Origin: Aliidiomarina maris | Lineage (GTDB): Bacteria; Pseudomonadota; Gammaproteobacteria; Enterobacterales; Alteromonadaceae | Assembly (NCBI RefSeq): GCF_003987335.1 | Contig: NZ_PIPK01000013.1 | Location: forward strand, 1 to 64,000 | Length of the DNA stretch: 64,000 nt | Reading direction: 5' to 3' | Shown: piece by piece, positions 16,780 through 26,258 of the stretch | Layout of the letters: each line of letters opens with the position of its first letter | Position numbering within the stretch: the stretch's first letter is position 1 | Position numbers and translations under genes: made by a program | The notes under the pieces: model-generated | The model's input: only the letters and a program-made list of their open reading frames with translations | Databases searched by the model: none | What the model was told of the DNA's origin: nothing

Positions 16780-17970
16780 CTAAAAGCAATCACCAGGCAC
16801 GCGTACAAAGCCTTCCATTAGTACGCGTGCACTGCGGCTCATAATTGCCTTACTGACCTGCCATTGTTCGTTGTCGAATCGCGCCTCAGCGCCCACTTTT
16901 AACGTGCCTGACGGATGCCCGAAAGTGACAAACTTACGTGCCTCGCCACCGGCCGCTTGGTTGACCAGCGTTCCTGGAATTGCCGCGGCGGTGCCGATAG
17001 CGACGGCGGCTGTGCCCATCATCGCGTGGTGCAACTTACCCATCGATAAGGCTCGTACCAAGACATCAATGCTGCTTGCCTCAACCTGCTTACCACTGGA
17101 AGCAAGGTAACTTTGTGGTGGCGCCACAAAAGCGACTTTCGGCGTATGCTGACGGCTTTCAGCTTCATCTAGATGTGTAATCAAACCCATCTTCAAGGCT
17201 CCGTGAGCACGAATACGCTCAAACATCAGTAATGCGTCCGGGTCGGAGTTAATCGCCTCCTGCAACTCGGTGCCATTATAATTGACTGCGTCAGCACGAA
17301 TAAACACGGTTGGAATACCAGCATTAATCATCGTCGCTTGCAAGCGCCCAACGCCGGGCACCTCAAGCTCATCAATCAAATTGCCAGTCGGGAACATCGA
17401 ACCCTCTGCACCCTCTTCGTCTGCTGCGGGGTCAAGAAATTCTACGGTGATTTCCGCCGCCGGAAAGGTCACGCCATCCAACTCGAAATCACCAGTTTCC
17501 TGCACCTCGCCATCACGCATGGGCACGCGGGCAATAATGGTTTTACCAATATTCGCTTGCCAAATACGCACTTCGCAAACACCATCATGGGGAATTTTAT
17601 CTGCCGCAACTAGACCATTCGCAATCGCAAATGGTCCAACGGCTGCCGATAAATTTCCGCAGTTGCCCGACCAATCCACAAAGGGCCGATCAATCGACAC
17701 TTGACCGAACAAGTAGTCGACGTCGTGATCTGCCTGCGTGGACGGGCTTACAATGACGGTCTTGCTGGTGCTTGATGTCGCCCCACCCATACCATCGGTA
17801 TGTTTTGCATAAGGGTCTGGGCTACCAATTACGCGCAATAACAAATTATCCCGCGCACTACCAGGTTGCTGCGCCGCCTCAGGTAGGTCCTGTAGGCGGA
17901 AAAACACCCCCTTACTGGTGCCACCACGCATGTAGGTGGCGGCAATTTTTATCTGTGCTGCATGTGTCAT
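16780..17970 (-). CDS. prpF: 2-methylaconitate cis-trans isomerase PrpF
   Basis: A 396-residue member of the diaminopimelate-epimerase-like fold. The family opening is present (IKIAATYMRGGTSKGVFFRL), with GSPDPYAKHTDGMGGATSSTSK and SGNCGNLSAAVGPFAI containing a cysteine of the active-site type. PrpF isomerises the 2-methylaconitate isomer made by AcnD so the methylcitrate cycle can proceed. Last gene of the prp operon, 25 bp after acnD, which fits the known AcnD/PrpF pairing in organisms lacking PrpD. Confidence 0.95.
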   Translation of the reverse strand: MTHAAQIKIAATYMRGGTSKGVFFRLQDLPEAAQQPGSARDNLLLRVIGSPDPYAKHTDGMGGATSSTSKTVIVSPSTQADHDVDYLFGQVSIDRPFVDWSGNCGNLSAAVGPFAIANGLVAADKIPHDGVCEVRIWQANIGKTIIARVPMRDGEVQETGDFELDGVTFPAAEITVEFLDPAADEEGAEGSMFPTGNLIDELEVPGVGRLQATMINAGIPTVFIRADAVNYNGTELQEAINSDPDALLMFERIRAHGALKMGLITHLDEAESRQHTPKVAFVAPPQSYLASSGKQVEASSIDVLVRALSMGKLHHAMMGTAAVAIGTAAAIPGTLVNQAAGGEARKFVTFGHPSGTLKVGAEARFDNEQWQVSKAIMSRSARVLMEGFVRVPGDCF

Positions 17971-17995
17971 TCAAAATACCCTTTTCAATTCGCAC

Positions 17996-20590
17996 TTATG
18001 CCTGGGTCGACTCAAGGAAGTCTTTCGCAAAGCGCTGCAATACACCCCCTGCACTATAAATACTGACTTCTTCCTGGGTATCCAGCCGACATGTCACAGG
18101 GACTTCAACCGTTTCACCATTCCTGCGGTGAATATGCAAAGTTAAGGTCGCACCTGGGGAAGTCTCGCCTACCACGTCAAAGGTTTCAGTACCGTCAATA
18201 GCGAGCGTTGTGCGCGTAGTGCCGGGCTTAAACTCAAGTGGCATTACACCCATGCCAATCAGATTGGTGCGGTGAATTCGCTCAAAGCCCTCAGCAACAA
18301 TGGCTTCCACACCCGCTAAACGCACGCCTTTCGCTGCCCAGTCGCGCGACGAACCTTGACCATAATCAGCGCCGGCAATAATGATAAGCGGCTGCTTACG
18401 CTGCATGTAAGTTTCAATCGCTTCCCACATGCGTACGGTTTTGCCTTCTGGCTCAACACGAGCTAATGAACCTTGCTGAGTTTTACCATGGCTGTCTTTC
18501 ACCATTTCATTAAATAGCTTCGGGTTCGCCAAGGTTGCGCGTTGTGCAGTTAAGTGGTCACCCCGGTGGGTCGCGTAGGAGTTAAAATCCTCTTCCGGCA
18601 CGCCCATGCTGGCTAGATACTCACCTGCGGCACTATCAAGCAAAATCGCATTCGACGGAGACAGGTGGTCGGTGGTGATGTTGTCGCCCAGCACCGCCAG
18701 TGGACGCATGCCTTTAAGGGATGGCGCACTGGCTAACGCACCTTCCCAGTATGGTGGGCGGCGAATGTAGGTACTTTGTGGACGCCAGTCATACAAGGGG
18801 TCATTTTTCTCGCCATAGTCCACGCTTAAATTAAACATCGGCTCATAGATAGTGCGGAATTGCTCAGGCTTCACCGCTTGCTTCACAATCGCATCGATTT
18901 CTTCGTCACTTGGCCAAATATCTTTGAGGGTAATCGGTGTCCCATCCGGCATATGCCCAAGAGCATCCTTCTCAATATCAAAACGAATGCTACCAGCGAT
19001 TGCGTAGGCCACAACCAAAGGCGGCGACGCCAAGAAAGCTTGTTTGGCGTATGGATGAATGCGGCCATCAAAGTTGCGGTTACCACTTAACACGGCGGTT
19101 GAATACAGGTCACGCTCAATAATTTCTTGCTGAATTGCAGGGTCTAACCGCCCGCTCATACCGTTACACGTGGTACAGGCAAAACCGACTAATCCGAAAC
19201 CTAAAGCTTCCAATTCGTGCATTAGGTCTGCATCTTCCAGATACATTTTCACCGTTTTCGAACCCGGTGCTAAAGAGCTTTTAACCCAAGGCTTACGGGT
19301 CAAACCTAGCTTGTTCGCATTGCGCGCGATCAAACCTGCAGCCACCATATTGCGTGGGTTACTGGTATTGGTACAACTAGTGATTGCCGCGATAATGACC
19401 GCTCCATCAGGCATTTGGCCATCGACTTGCTGATACTGCCCAGCGATACCACGCTCACTTAACTGTGAAGCGGGTAATAATGCGTGGGGGTTGGAAGGCC
19501 CGGCTAAGTTTCTTTGCACGGAGGACAAATCAAAACGTAACACGCGCTCGTATTCAGCCTTTTGCATGTCTGTCGCCCACAGCCCAGTCGCTTTAGCGTA
19601 GTTCTCTACTAACTCAATTTGTTCGTCGGCGCGGCCGGTCAGCTTTAAGTAATCGATGGTTTGCTCATCGATATAGAACATAGCTGCGGTGGCACCGTAT
19701 TCTGGGGTCATATTTGAAATCGTAGCACGGTCGCCCACACTTAACGCATCTGCACCCTCGCCATAAAATTCAAGGTATGCACCCACCACGCGCTCGCGGC
19801 GCAAAAATTCGGTAATCGCCAGCACCAAGTCAGTCCCGGTGATGCCTGGCTGTAAACGCCCAGTTAGCTCTACGCCAACCATATCAGGTAGGCGCATGTA
19901 GGACGCACGGCCTAACATCACGCTTTCGGCTTCTAAGCCGCCGACACCGACTGAAATAACCCCTAGAGCATCCACCATCGGCGTATGCGAATCGGTACCC
20001 ACACAGGTATCAGGGAAAGCCACGCCGTCGCGTACCTGCACGACTGGGGACATTTTCTCTAAGTTAATCTGGTGCATAATGCCGTTGCCTGGAGGAATCA
20101 CATCGACATTTTTAAATGCAGTTTTAGTCCAATTGATAAAATGGAAACGGTCGTCGTTACGGCGATCTTCTATCTGGCGGTTTTTCTCAAACGCGTCCTT
20201 TTCAAAACCCGCATGCTCAACCGCTAAAGAATGGTCGACAATCAACTGGGTCGGCACCACGGGATTAACTTTGGCAGGGTCACCACCCTGCTCAGCAATC
20301 GCGTCACGTAAGCCAGCTAAGTCAACTAGAGCAGTTTGGCCCAGAATATCGTGGCATACCACACGCGCTGGATACCAAGGGAAATCAAGATCGCGTTTGC
20401 GCAGTACGATTTGACGCAAGCAATCGTCCAGCATATCTGGATCGCAGCGGCGCACCAGCTGCTCCGCCAGCACTTTCGACGTGTAGGGTAGCGTGTCGTA
20501 ACTACCGGGTTGAATGTCTTCTACCGCGGCACGGGTGTCATAATAATATAGGTTAGTACCCGGTAAAGTTGTGCGATATTGGCTATTCAT
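17996..20590 (-). CDS. acnD: Fe/S-dependent 2-methylisocitrate dehydratase AcnD
   Basis: An aconitase-superfamily enzyme (864 residues from the chosen start) that dehydrates 2-methylcitrate to 2-methylaconitate. Iron-sulfur cysteines are visible in AITSCTNTSNP and GFACTTCNGMSGRLDP; the swivel domain carries GADYGQGSSRDWAAKGV. Start 20590 (MNSQYRTTLPGTNLYYYD) matches the N-terminus typical of AcnD and has AGGTGA upstream; an upstream in-frame start at 20644 is less likely. It lies between prpC and prpF. A perfect stem-loop separates it from prpC and may lower its expression. Confidence 0.95.
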   Translation of the reverse strand: MNSQYRTTLPGTNLYYYDTRAAVEDIQPGSYDTLPYTSKVLAEQLVRRCDPDMLDDCLRQIVLRKRDLDFPWYPARVVCHDILGQTALVDLAGLRDAIAEQGGDPAKVNPVVPTQLIVDHSLAVEHAGFEKDAFEKNRQIEDRRNDDRFHFINWTKTAFKNVDVIPPGNGIMHQINLEKMSPVVQVRDGVAFPDTCVGTDSHTPMVDALGVISVGVGGLEAESVMLGRASYMRLPDMVGVELTGRLQPGITGTDLVLAITEFLRRERVVGAYLEFYGEGADALSVGDRATISNMTPEYGATAAMFYIDEQTIDYLKLTGRADEQIELVENYAKATGLWATDMQKAEYERVLRFDLSSVQRNLAGPSNPHALLPASQLSERGIAGQYQQVDGQMPDGAVIIAAITSCTNTSNPRNMVAAGLIARNANKLGLTRKPWVKSSLAPGSKTVKMYLEDADLMHELEALGFGLVGFACTTCNGMSGRLDPAIQQEIIERDLYSTAVLSGNRNFDGRIHPYAKQAFLASPPLVVAYAIAGSIRFDIEKDALGHMPDGTPITLKDIWPSDEEIDAIVKQAVKPEQFRTIYEPMFNLSVDYGEKNDPLYDWRPQSTYIRRPPYWEGALASAPSLKGMRPLAVLGDNITTDHLSPSNAILLDSAAGEYLASMGVPEEDFNSYATHRGDHLTAQRATLANPKLFNEMVKDSHGKTQQGSLARVEPEGKTVRMWEAIETYMQRKQPLIIIAGADYGQGSSRDWAAKGVRLAGVEAIVAEGFERIHRTNLIGMGVMPLEFKPGTTRTTLAIDGTETFDVVGETSPGATLTLHIHRRNGETVEVPVTCRLDTQEEVSIYSAGGVLQRFAKDFLESTQA

Positions 20591-20649
20591 GGGAATCACC
20601 TGAAATTGAAGAGTTGGGCAAAAAAGCGAAAAAGAAAGCGACAAAATAA

Positions 20650-20671
20650 GGGGTATGCCTTTGCATACCCC
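20650..20671 (-). terminator. Stem-loop inside the prp operon
   Basis: Perfect nine-base arms GGGGTATGC and GCATACCCC with a four-base loop. On the minus strand the hairpin begins 18 bp after the prpC stop and is followed by TTATTTTG. It precedes acnD by about 60 bp in the same direction, so it may act as a leaky terminator or an mRNA-processing or stabilising element rather than an operon end. Confidence 0.6.
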
Positions 20672-20688
20672 ATTTGCATTAACGTGAA

Positions 20689-21813
20689 TTAGCGCTCAGA
20701 CAGTGCTGGCACTGGACGCGCCTCAGGTCCGGTATAATCGGCGCTTGGGCGGATAATACGGTTGTTGGCACGTTGTTCTTTCACGTGCGCAGTCCAGCCA
20801 GTCACCCGTGACATCACAAATATTGGGGTAAACAACTTAGTTGGAATACCCATATAGTGATACGCCGAGGCATGGAAGAAGTCTGCGTTCGGGAATAATT
20901 TCTTTTCCCGCCACATCACGTCTTCACAACGCACTGACACGTCATATAAGCGGCTATCACCAAATTCGTCGGCTAACTTCTTCGACCATGCTTTGATAAT
21001 ATCGTTACGTGGGTCGAATTCACGATAAATAGCGTGACCGAAGCCCATAATTTTCTCTTTACGCTCCAGCATCCCCATTAAGGTTTGCTCAGCGTCTTCT
21101 GGCGATTCCATATTTTCAATCAAGTCCATCGCCGCTTCATTCGCACCACCGTGCAATGGACCACGCAATGAGCCAATTGCACCAGTGACACATGAGTGGA
21201 TATCTGACAAGGTTGACGCACATACACGCGCCGTGAAAGTCGACGCATTAAACTCATGCTCAGCATATAAAATTAACGAGGTGTTCATCACCGCCGCATG
21301 CAGCTCTGACGGCGCTTTGTCATGCAACATGTGCAGGAAGTGCGCGCCAATTGAGTCATCGTTGGTTTCGGTTTCAATGCGCACACCGTCGTGACTGTAG
21401 CGATACCAATACATAATAATGCTCGGGAACACCGCTAGCATGCGCTCAATATTGCGATCGGCTTCGCTGAAATCAGACTCGGTTTCCAGGTTACCCAAGA
21501 ATGAACAACCTGTGCGCAGCACGTCCATTGGATGGGCTTCAGCAGGAATTCGCTCAAGTACGTCTTTCAGCGGCTGTGGTAAACCACGCATGGACTTTAA
21601 ACGCGTGCGGTATTCAGTGAGCTGCGACTCTTTGGGTAATTCACCGTAGGCCAGTAGATACGCCACTTCTTCGAAACTTACTTTTTCGGCTAACTCTTTA
21701 ATGTCGTAACCATAGTAGGTTAATCCTGAGCCTGTTTTACCTACTGTACATAAAGCGGTTTGTCCTGCGACTTGGCCACGAAGACCTGCACCTGTTAATG
21801 CTTTCTCTGCCAT
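20689..21813 (-). CDS. prpC: 2-methylcitrate synthase
   Basis: A 374-residue citrate-synthase-fold enzyme that condenses propionyl-CoA with oxaloacetate. Characteristic segments: GLRGQVAGQTALCTVGKTGS at the N-terminus; SLRGPLHGGANEAAMDLIEN with an active-site His; GFGHAIYREFDPRNDIIK with the second His; and the C-terminal IIRPSADYTGPEARPVP. The short length and the GAGLRG opening favour PrpC over GltA, and its neighbours prpB and acnD settle it. Confidence 0.96.
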   Translation of the reverse strand: MAEKALTGAGLRGQVAGQTALCTVGKTGSGLTYYGYDIKELAEKVSFEEVAYLLAYGELPKESQLTEYRTRLKSMRGLPQPLKDVLERIPAEAHPMDVLRTGCSFLGNLETESDFSEADRNIERMLAVFPSIIMYWYRYSHDGVRIETETNDDSIGAHFLHMLHDKAPSELHAAVMNTSLILYAEHEFNASTFTARVCASTLSDIHSCVTGAIGSLRGPLHGGANEAAMDLIENMESPEDAEQTLMGMLERKEKIMGFGHAIYREFDPRNDIIKAWSKKLADEFGDSRLYDVSVRCEDVMWREKKLFPNADFFHASAYHYMGIPTKLFTPIFVMSRVTGWTAHVKEQRANNRIIRPSADYTGPEARPVPALSER

Positions 21814-21875
21814 GATTGATTCCTCAAAATTTTTTAACGTTAGAATTCGTTGCTACCCGTTGGGGGTATTACTCG

Positions 21876-22757
21876 CTATTTATTGCTAAAAAGTGCGTCT
21901 AACTTTTCTTCAAACGCATGGTAGTTCAGAAAATCATATAATTCCGCGCGCGTTTGCATCTGCTCCACGACGTCTTTTTGATCGCCTCGCTCTAAAATAT
22001 TCTGATACACGTTAAGCGCAGCTTTGTTCATCGCACGAAATGCGCTAAGCGGGTACAGTACCAACTCGACACCCACGTCTGCCAGTTCTTGTTTATTGAA
22101 TAACGGGGTTGCGCCAAACTCAGTGATGTTGGCAAGCACAGGTACATTCAATGCATTGGTAAATGCCTGGTATTGCTCAAGGGTATGCACTGCTTCTGCG
22201 AAAATAGCGTCAGCACCTGCTTCAACACACGCCTGCGCGCGTGCAATCGCAGCGTCTAAGCCTTCTTGTTGCAACGCATCGGTACGCGCCATAATGAAGA
22301 ACTGTTCGTCAATACGCGCATCCACGGCTGCTTTGACCCGATCAACCATCTCACCTTGAGACACGATCTCTTTATTTGGGCGGTGTCCACAACGCTTTTG
22401 CGCAACTTGATCTTCAATATGAAAACCTGCCGCGCCAGCACGGGTCATCTCTTTCACCGTACGCGCAATATTAAACGCCCCACCCCAACCTGTATCGGCA
22501 TCCACCAATAAAGGTAAGTCAGTGGCGGCGGTAATACGGCGAATATCTTCACAGACATCGTTTAATGATGTCATGCCTAAGTCTGGTAAACCAAACGATG
22601 CGTTGGCTACCCCAGCACCCGATAAATAGAGCGCCTTGTGACCCACCCGCTCGGCCATCATTGCGGTATACGCATTGATGGTGCCAACGACTTGCAATGG
22701 ATTCTCACTTTTAATCGCAGCGCGGAATTTAGCCCCAGGGCTGTTAGCATGACTCAT
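21876..22757 (-). CDS. prpB: 2-methylisocitrate lyase
   Basis: A 293-residue isocitrate-lyase-superfamily enzyme that cleaves 2-methylisocitrate to pyruvate and succinate. The catalytic loop KRCGH is at residues 121-125 (Cys123), the metal-binding DAD is in [11 protein letters not shown] (Asp86, Asp88), and the start [10 protein letters not shown] is typical. First enzyme gene after the GntR regulator (41-bp gap). Confidence 0.97.
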   Translation of the reverse strand: MSHANSPGAKFRAAIKSENPLQVVGTINAYTAMMAERVGHKALYLSGAGVANASFGLPDLGMTSLNDVCEDIRRITAATDLPLLVDADTGWGGAFNIARTVKEMTRAGAAGFHIEDQVAQKRCGHRPNKEIVSQGEMVDRVKAAVDARIDEQFFIMARTDALQQEGLDAAIARAQACVEAGADAIFAEAVHTLEQYQAFTNALNVPVLANITEFGATPLFNKQELADVGVELVLYPLSAFRAMNKAALNVYQNILERGDQKDVVEQMQTRAELYDFLNYHAFEEKLDALFSNK

Positions 22758-22798
22758 GTGTAATACCTCTTTATAAAACGTAGCTTAAATTGGTTGAA

Positions 22799-23479
22799 TT
22801 AACGCGTTTGCTGCAACTGCAGCGCAATATTTTGACGAGATGCACCAATATGGCGGCGCATCAATAGGTCGGCAAGTTCGCCGTCGCGATTGGCAATGGC
22901 GTGAATAATCGCTTTGTGTTCATCGAAGGCGCGCGACACACGTGGGCCATTCATGCCTAATTGAACGCGGTACATACGGACTAAAAAGTATAGTTCGTCG
23001 CACAAAATATTAATCAGATACGGGTTTTTACTACCTAAAATAATCCGATAGTGAAAATCTAAGTCGCCCGCTTCCTGATAATAGCTTTCACCTTCACGCA
23101 CGCGCTGTGTGCGTAAGTGCTCGTCAAGCAACGCCTGCAGCTCCTGAATTTCATCATCCGCCATGTACTGCGCTGCCAAGCGACATGCCAAGCCTTCAAG
23201 TTCTTCACGCAACTGATAGAGCGAAATCAACTTTTCCGGCGTCAATGTGACCACTCGCGCACCGGCATTCGGTATGCGCTCAATTAAGTGACAACGCTCA
23301 AGACGTGCCAGCGCTTCACGTAGTGGCGCACGGCTGACCGCAAAGCGACGCGCTAACTCAGGCTCACTTATTTTGCTTCCTGCGGGTATCTCGCCCTCAA
23401 CAATGGCTTCTTGAATCGCCAATAACAGCCGATCAGACGCTGTGACCGAAGGTCGTAATAGTAGTTGAGATGCAAGCAT
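22799..23479 (-). CDS. prpR: GntR-family regulator of the methylcitrate operon
   Basis: A 226-residue regulator of the FadR/FCD subgroup. The winged HTH spans residues about 15-75 (IVEGEIPAGSKISEPELARR, then VSRAPLREALARLER). The helical FCD domain follows, with conserved metal-site residues in GDLDFHYRIILGSKN, FDEHKAIIHAI and MRRHI. It heads the prp operon and is the likely repressor or activator of its own operon, as in Shewanella and related genera, where the prp regulator is GntR-type rather than sigma54-type. A TGTCGACA palindrome lies just ahead of its start. The symbol is given by context. Confidence 0.85.
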   Translation of the reverse strand: MLASQLLLRPSVTASDRLLLAIQEAIVEGEIPAGSKISEPELARRFAVSRAPLREALARLERCHLIERIPNAGARVVTLTPEKLISLYQLREELEGLACRLAAQYMADDEIQELQALLDEHLRTQRVREGESYYQEAGDLDFHYRIILGSKNPYLINILCDELYFLVRMYRVQLGMNGPRVSRAFDEHKAIIHAIANRDGELADLLMRRHIGASRQNIALQLQQTR

Positions 23480-23493
23480 GGCAGCCCTTCAAT

Positions 23494-23501
23494 TGTCGAC
23501 A
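23494..23501. promoter_or_regulatory. Putative GntR operator 1 (TGTCGACA)
   Basis: A TGTCGACA palindrome, 14 bp upstream of the regulator start codon and just downstream of AT-rich -10-like sequence (TATATTTTAAAA on the minus strand). Binding here would block transcription initiation or early elongation. Confidence 0.6.
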
Positions 23502-23530
23502 CTTTTAAAATATACCGCCATCATAAAGCA

Positions 23531-23560
23531 AAAAAAGAGGTGTTTGAACACCTCTTTTTT
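23531..23560. terminator. Terminator between phosphodiesterase gene and prp operon
   Basis: AAAAAAGAGGTGTT pairs with AACACCTCTTTTTT around a two-base centre, with T-runs on both strands. It ends the upstream minus-strand gene (stop at 23588) and insulates the prp promoter. Confidence 0.85.
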
Positions 23561-23562
23561 AA

Positions 23563-23576
23563 AATTGTCGACAATT
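23563..23576. promoter_or_regulatory. Putative GntR operator 2 (AATTGTCGACAATT)
   Basis: A perfect 14-bp palindrome sharing the TTGTCGACA core with the copy at 23494. The two centres are 72 bp apart, a spacing compatible with looping or with independent sites. It lies on the far side of the terminator hairpin, upstream of the prp promoter. Confidence 0.6.
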
Positions 23577-23587
23577 CACCTGTAAGC

Positions 23588-25552
23588 TTACTTTAAATCG
23601 CGAATTAAGCTGCGACCTTGAGTATGGCTTGGGTGCGGTATACCTAAGTAATCTGCTACCGTCGGCGCAACGTCAATTAACTTCGATGCCGGCGCTCGGC
23701 GCGTATCGAAGCCACCGCCATAGGCGCAGGTCACGGTTTGCATATAAGGGTCGGTAGACGCCAGTGAATGCCAACCCAGCGGGCTGGTTTCTGCTACGAC
23801 TTCGTCGCCACGCGTGGTGCGCGAGCTACGATAGCCATAGGCTTCTGCCCAGTACACGTCACCGCCTGCTGCACCGCCGATGCCTAATTCAGGGTGCTGA
23901 TCAGCACGATACACCCGCGTGACCACAGCCTCACCTTGGTCATCGGTTGCTGCAGACAAGGCCGCCATCACCTCGTCAATTACCGCGTCTTTATCTTCAG
24001 GGGCGACAATCCCCCCCCGCCAATCCGTGGTATTTATCGTCACCCAGTGGCCGGTTGGCGCGACTGCTTTACTGCGGCTTAAGTCCACCATGCCGTTTTC
24101 ATCCAGCACCTGCAGGCCCGCTTGTTGTAATACGATATTCGGGCGGAATTCTAACCAACTACCACGCATACCATGGTCACCCGCCACAAATGTCGCCGCA
24201 TTCGCTTCGCCTGCCAAGGCTTGTAAGTGCTGCACTCGAATATCGACTAATTGCCAAGCTTGGTTACGTAATTCGAGCAATTGAGCCGCTAAATTCTCAC
24301 TGTAGCCGGGCCACTGTGGGTCAAAATAAGTCAACAAGCTATGGTCTATCGAATCACCTAGTGGGAAATAGTCGACCAGTAAATCAACCTGCTGTTGTTG
24401 CCAAAAAAAGCTACTGCCTTTATTAAATACCCGAGTTAATAACTCGGCGGTCTCTAAATATCTCAGTTCTGCAGTACCGTCGCCACCTTGCATACGGGTA
24501 CGGCCAAAGCCTCCGCTGGTGTATACACGGGTCGCTGAATTGCCAAACCAACCTTGGACATAATCATCATACGCCTGCTGCACGTCGGCATGATTGGTCT
24601 GCATAATATGCATCGGGGTTAGGTACAACATAAACTCGTCACCACTTGACGCAAGTTCGAACACGCGTGCGCGCACAAAAGTACGCCCACTGTCAGTGTT
24701 GACGGTCAACGGGTCTGAGAAGTAGCGGGCCAATTCACGATCAGCAAAGTCCTCTGTTTCAGCATCCTGAAGCTTGGCAATAACCGCTTGTTCAATATCT
24801 GGGGTGGTGGCGATCGCGATATGATCGTAGCGGCTGCTGCCAAAGATCAAACCGTGCAAGGTGCCTGCGCGGGTATCAATGGTGAACGCGCGTGGCTCCA
24901 TGGTGACGCCTAACGCGCCAAGACCGCGCCAGGTATCAAGGCTTTGCCAAGTGACGTCGTCTGCTGAAAGTACCAAGTGATTTTCAATTTGCTCGTTGTA
25001 GCCATTCATCACCTGAACATTGGCTAAGTCATAACCCGCGTTGACTCGCTCGTAGTCGCGCTGCTGTTGTGCTGTGCGCTCACCTGTGGTGGCTGGAAAG
25101 CCTGCACGTCCAGGCCCTTGAGTAGCATGGTGGCCACCCACGCTACGGCCAGCGTAACCAGCGGTGATCCAAATTGGTTCGGCACTCAGGTTGGCAGAGT
25201 CAAAGCCTGAAATAGTCGCCATCGCAGTATGCTGATCACGAGGTAATACATGGACTGCATTGGCAGTAATATTATTGATATTACCGTACGTACCAGTCCA
25301 AATCGCGGCATGCCCCGCAGCAGTCACCGATGGAAACATCGGCTGCGCGTATTCAGTACATGCGCCCGTGTCAAACACACTAAATAAACCCGGTGCTTGC
25401 TGCGCATTTAGATGCTGGCGCAAAATGGACTCGTTGAGTGAATCAATGCTGACTAGAATAGCGCGCTCTGCGCTTGGTTGAGGCTGGCTGGCGCACGCGG
25501 TTAATACCGCGAGAGCACTCAAAGTCATGGCGAACTTGGGCGATTTCAACAT
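23588..25552 (-). CDS. Secreted type I phosphodiesterase/nucleotide pyrophosphatase-like lipoprotein
   Basis: A 654-residue protein with lipobox LTAC (Cys20). It belongs to the alkaline-phosphatase superfamily: the metal and nucleophile region is AILVSIDSLNESIL, then MFPSVTAAGHAAIWTG (nucleophile Thr or Ser), a second metal region in LVDYFPLGDSIDHS, and FVAGDHGMRGSW near the C-terminus. It ends with the usual IDVAPTVADYLGIPHPSHTQG segment. It is likely to hydrolyse phosphodiesters outside the cytoplasm; the real substrate is unknown. Single gene with its own terminator. Confidence 0.83.
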   Translation of the reverse strand: MLKSPKFAMTLSALAVLTACASQPQPSAERAILVSIDSLNESILRQHLNAQQAPGLFSVFDTGACTEYAQPMFPSVTAAGHAAIWTGTYGNINNITANAVHVLPRDQHTAMATISGFDSANLSAEPIWITAGYAGRSVGGHHATQGPGRAGFPATTGERTAQQQRDYERVNAGYDLANVQVMNGYNEQIENHLVLSADDVTWQSLDTWRGLGALGVTMEPRAFTIDTRAGTLHGLIFGSSRYDHIAIATTPDIEQAVIAKLQDAETEDFADRELARYFSDPLTVNTDSGRTFVRARVFELASSGDEFMLYLTPMHIMQTNHADVQQAYDDYVQGWFGNSATRVYTSGGFGRTRMQGGDGTAELRYLETAELLTRVFNKGSSFFWQQQQVDLLVDYFPLGDSIDHSLLTYFDPQWPGYSENLAAQLLELRNQAWQLVDIRVQHLQALAGEANAATFVAGDHGMRGSWLEFRPNIVLQQAGLQVLDENGMVDLSRSKAVAPTGHWVTINTTDWRGGIVAPEDKDAVIDEVMAALSAATDDQGEAVVTRVYRADQHPELGIGGAAGGDVYWAEAYGYRSSRTTRGDEVVAETSPLGWHSLASTDPYMQTVTCAYGGGFDTRRAPASKLIDVAPTVADYLGIPHPSHTQGRSLIRDLK

Positions 25553-25728
25553 CTAAATACCTAAATTAACGGAACTGAAAACTCCGCTACTGTAGCAGAT
25601 TTTTATGACACCCCGAAGTCAGTCGCCGCATATAGTTGCGATTAGTCGCGACACTTTTATTTTTGCCCGCAATCCAAGTATGCTGTGTCGTTATATTCCA
25701 ACACGTCACTTTCAGCTGAGGACATTCA

Positions 25729-26148
25729 ATGCAGTACCTTCACACTATGGTTCGGGTCAGCGACTTGGACGCATCATTAAAATTTTATTGCCAAGGCTTA
25801 GGCTTACAAGAAGTACGCCGCAAAGAGGTACCAAAGGGCCGTTTTACTTTGGTTTTTTTAGCTGCGCCCGAGAGTCCGGATGCAGAGTTAGAGCTGACTT
25901 ATAATTGGGATCCTGAAACCTATGATGGTGGGCGCAATTTTGGTCATCTGGCTTTTCGTGTCGACGATATTTATGCGACCTGTGAGCATCTTAGCGCAAT
26001 GGGCGTCACTATTAACCGTCCGCCGCGTGACGGCCATATGGCATTTGTGCGCTCCCCGGACGGCATTTCAATTGAATTATTGCAGCGTGGTGATGCATTG
26101 CCAGCACAAGAACCCTGGCAATCCATGGAAAATACTGGCAGCTGGTAG
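25729..26148 (+). CDS. gloA: Lactoylglutathione lyase (glyoxalase I)
   Basis: A 139-residue metalloenzyme that converts the methylglyoxal-glutathione hemithioacetal to S-lactoylglutathione in the cytoplasm. All four metal ligands of the Ni/Co-type enzyme are in place: His5 ([10 protein letters not shown]), Glu55 (LELTYNWD), His73 (FGHLAF) and Glu116 (GISIELLQR). Start ATG 25729 follows GAGGACATTCA. The C-terminus is slightly longer than in E. coli. Confidence 0.93.
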   Translation: MQYLHTMVRVSDLDASLKFYCQGLGLQEVRRKEVPKGRFTLVFLAAPESPDAELELTYNWDPETYDGGRNFGHLAFRVDDIYATCEHLSAMGVTINRPPRDGHMAFVRSPDGISIELLQRGDALPAQEPWQSMENTGSW

Positions 26149-26151
26149 AAC

Positions 26152-26193
26152 GTTTAATTTAGAACACTTAATTTAGAACACTTAATTTAGAAC
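26152..26193. repeat. Tandem 14-bp repeat, three copies
   Basis: acttaatttagaac at 26166-26179 and 26180-26193 is exact; gtttaatttagaac at 26152-26165 has one change. The array starts right after the gloA stop and lies about 65 bp before the next start. It may be a variable-number repeat or carry regulator half-sites. Confidence 0.8.
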
Positions 26194-26258
26194 AATAAAA
26201 GCGATGCTATTTTGCGCTACCGTGGTCAACATCATCATTTGTTACCACGGAGCGCTGT

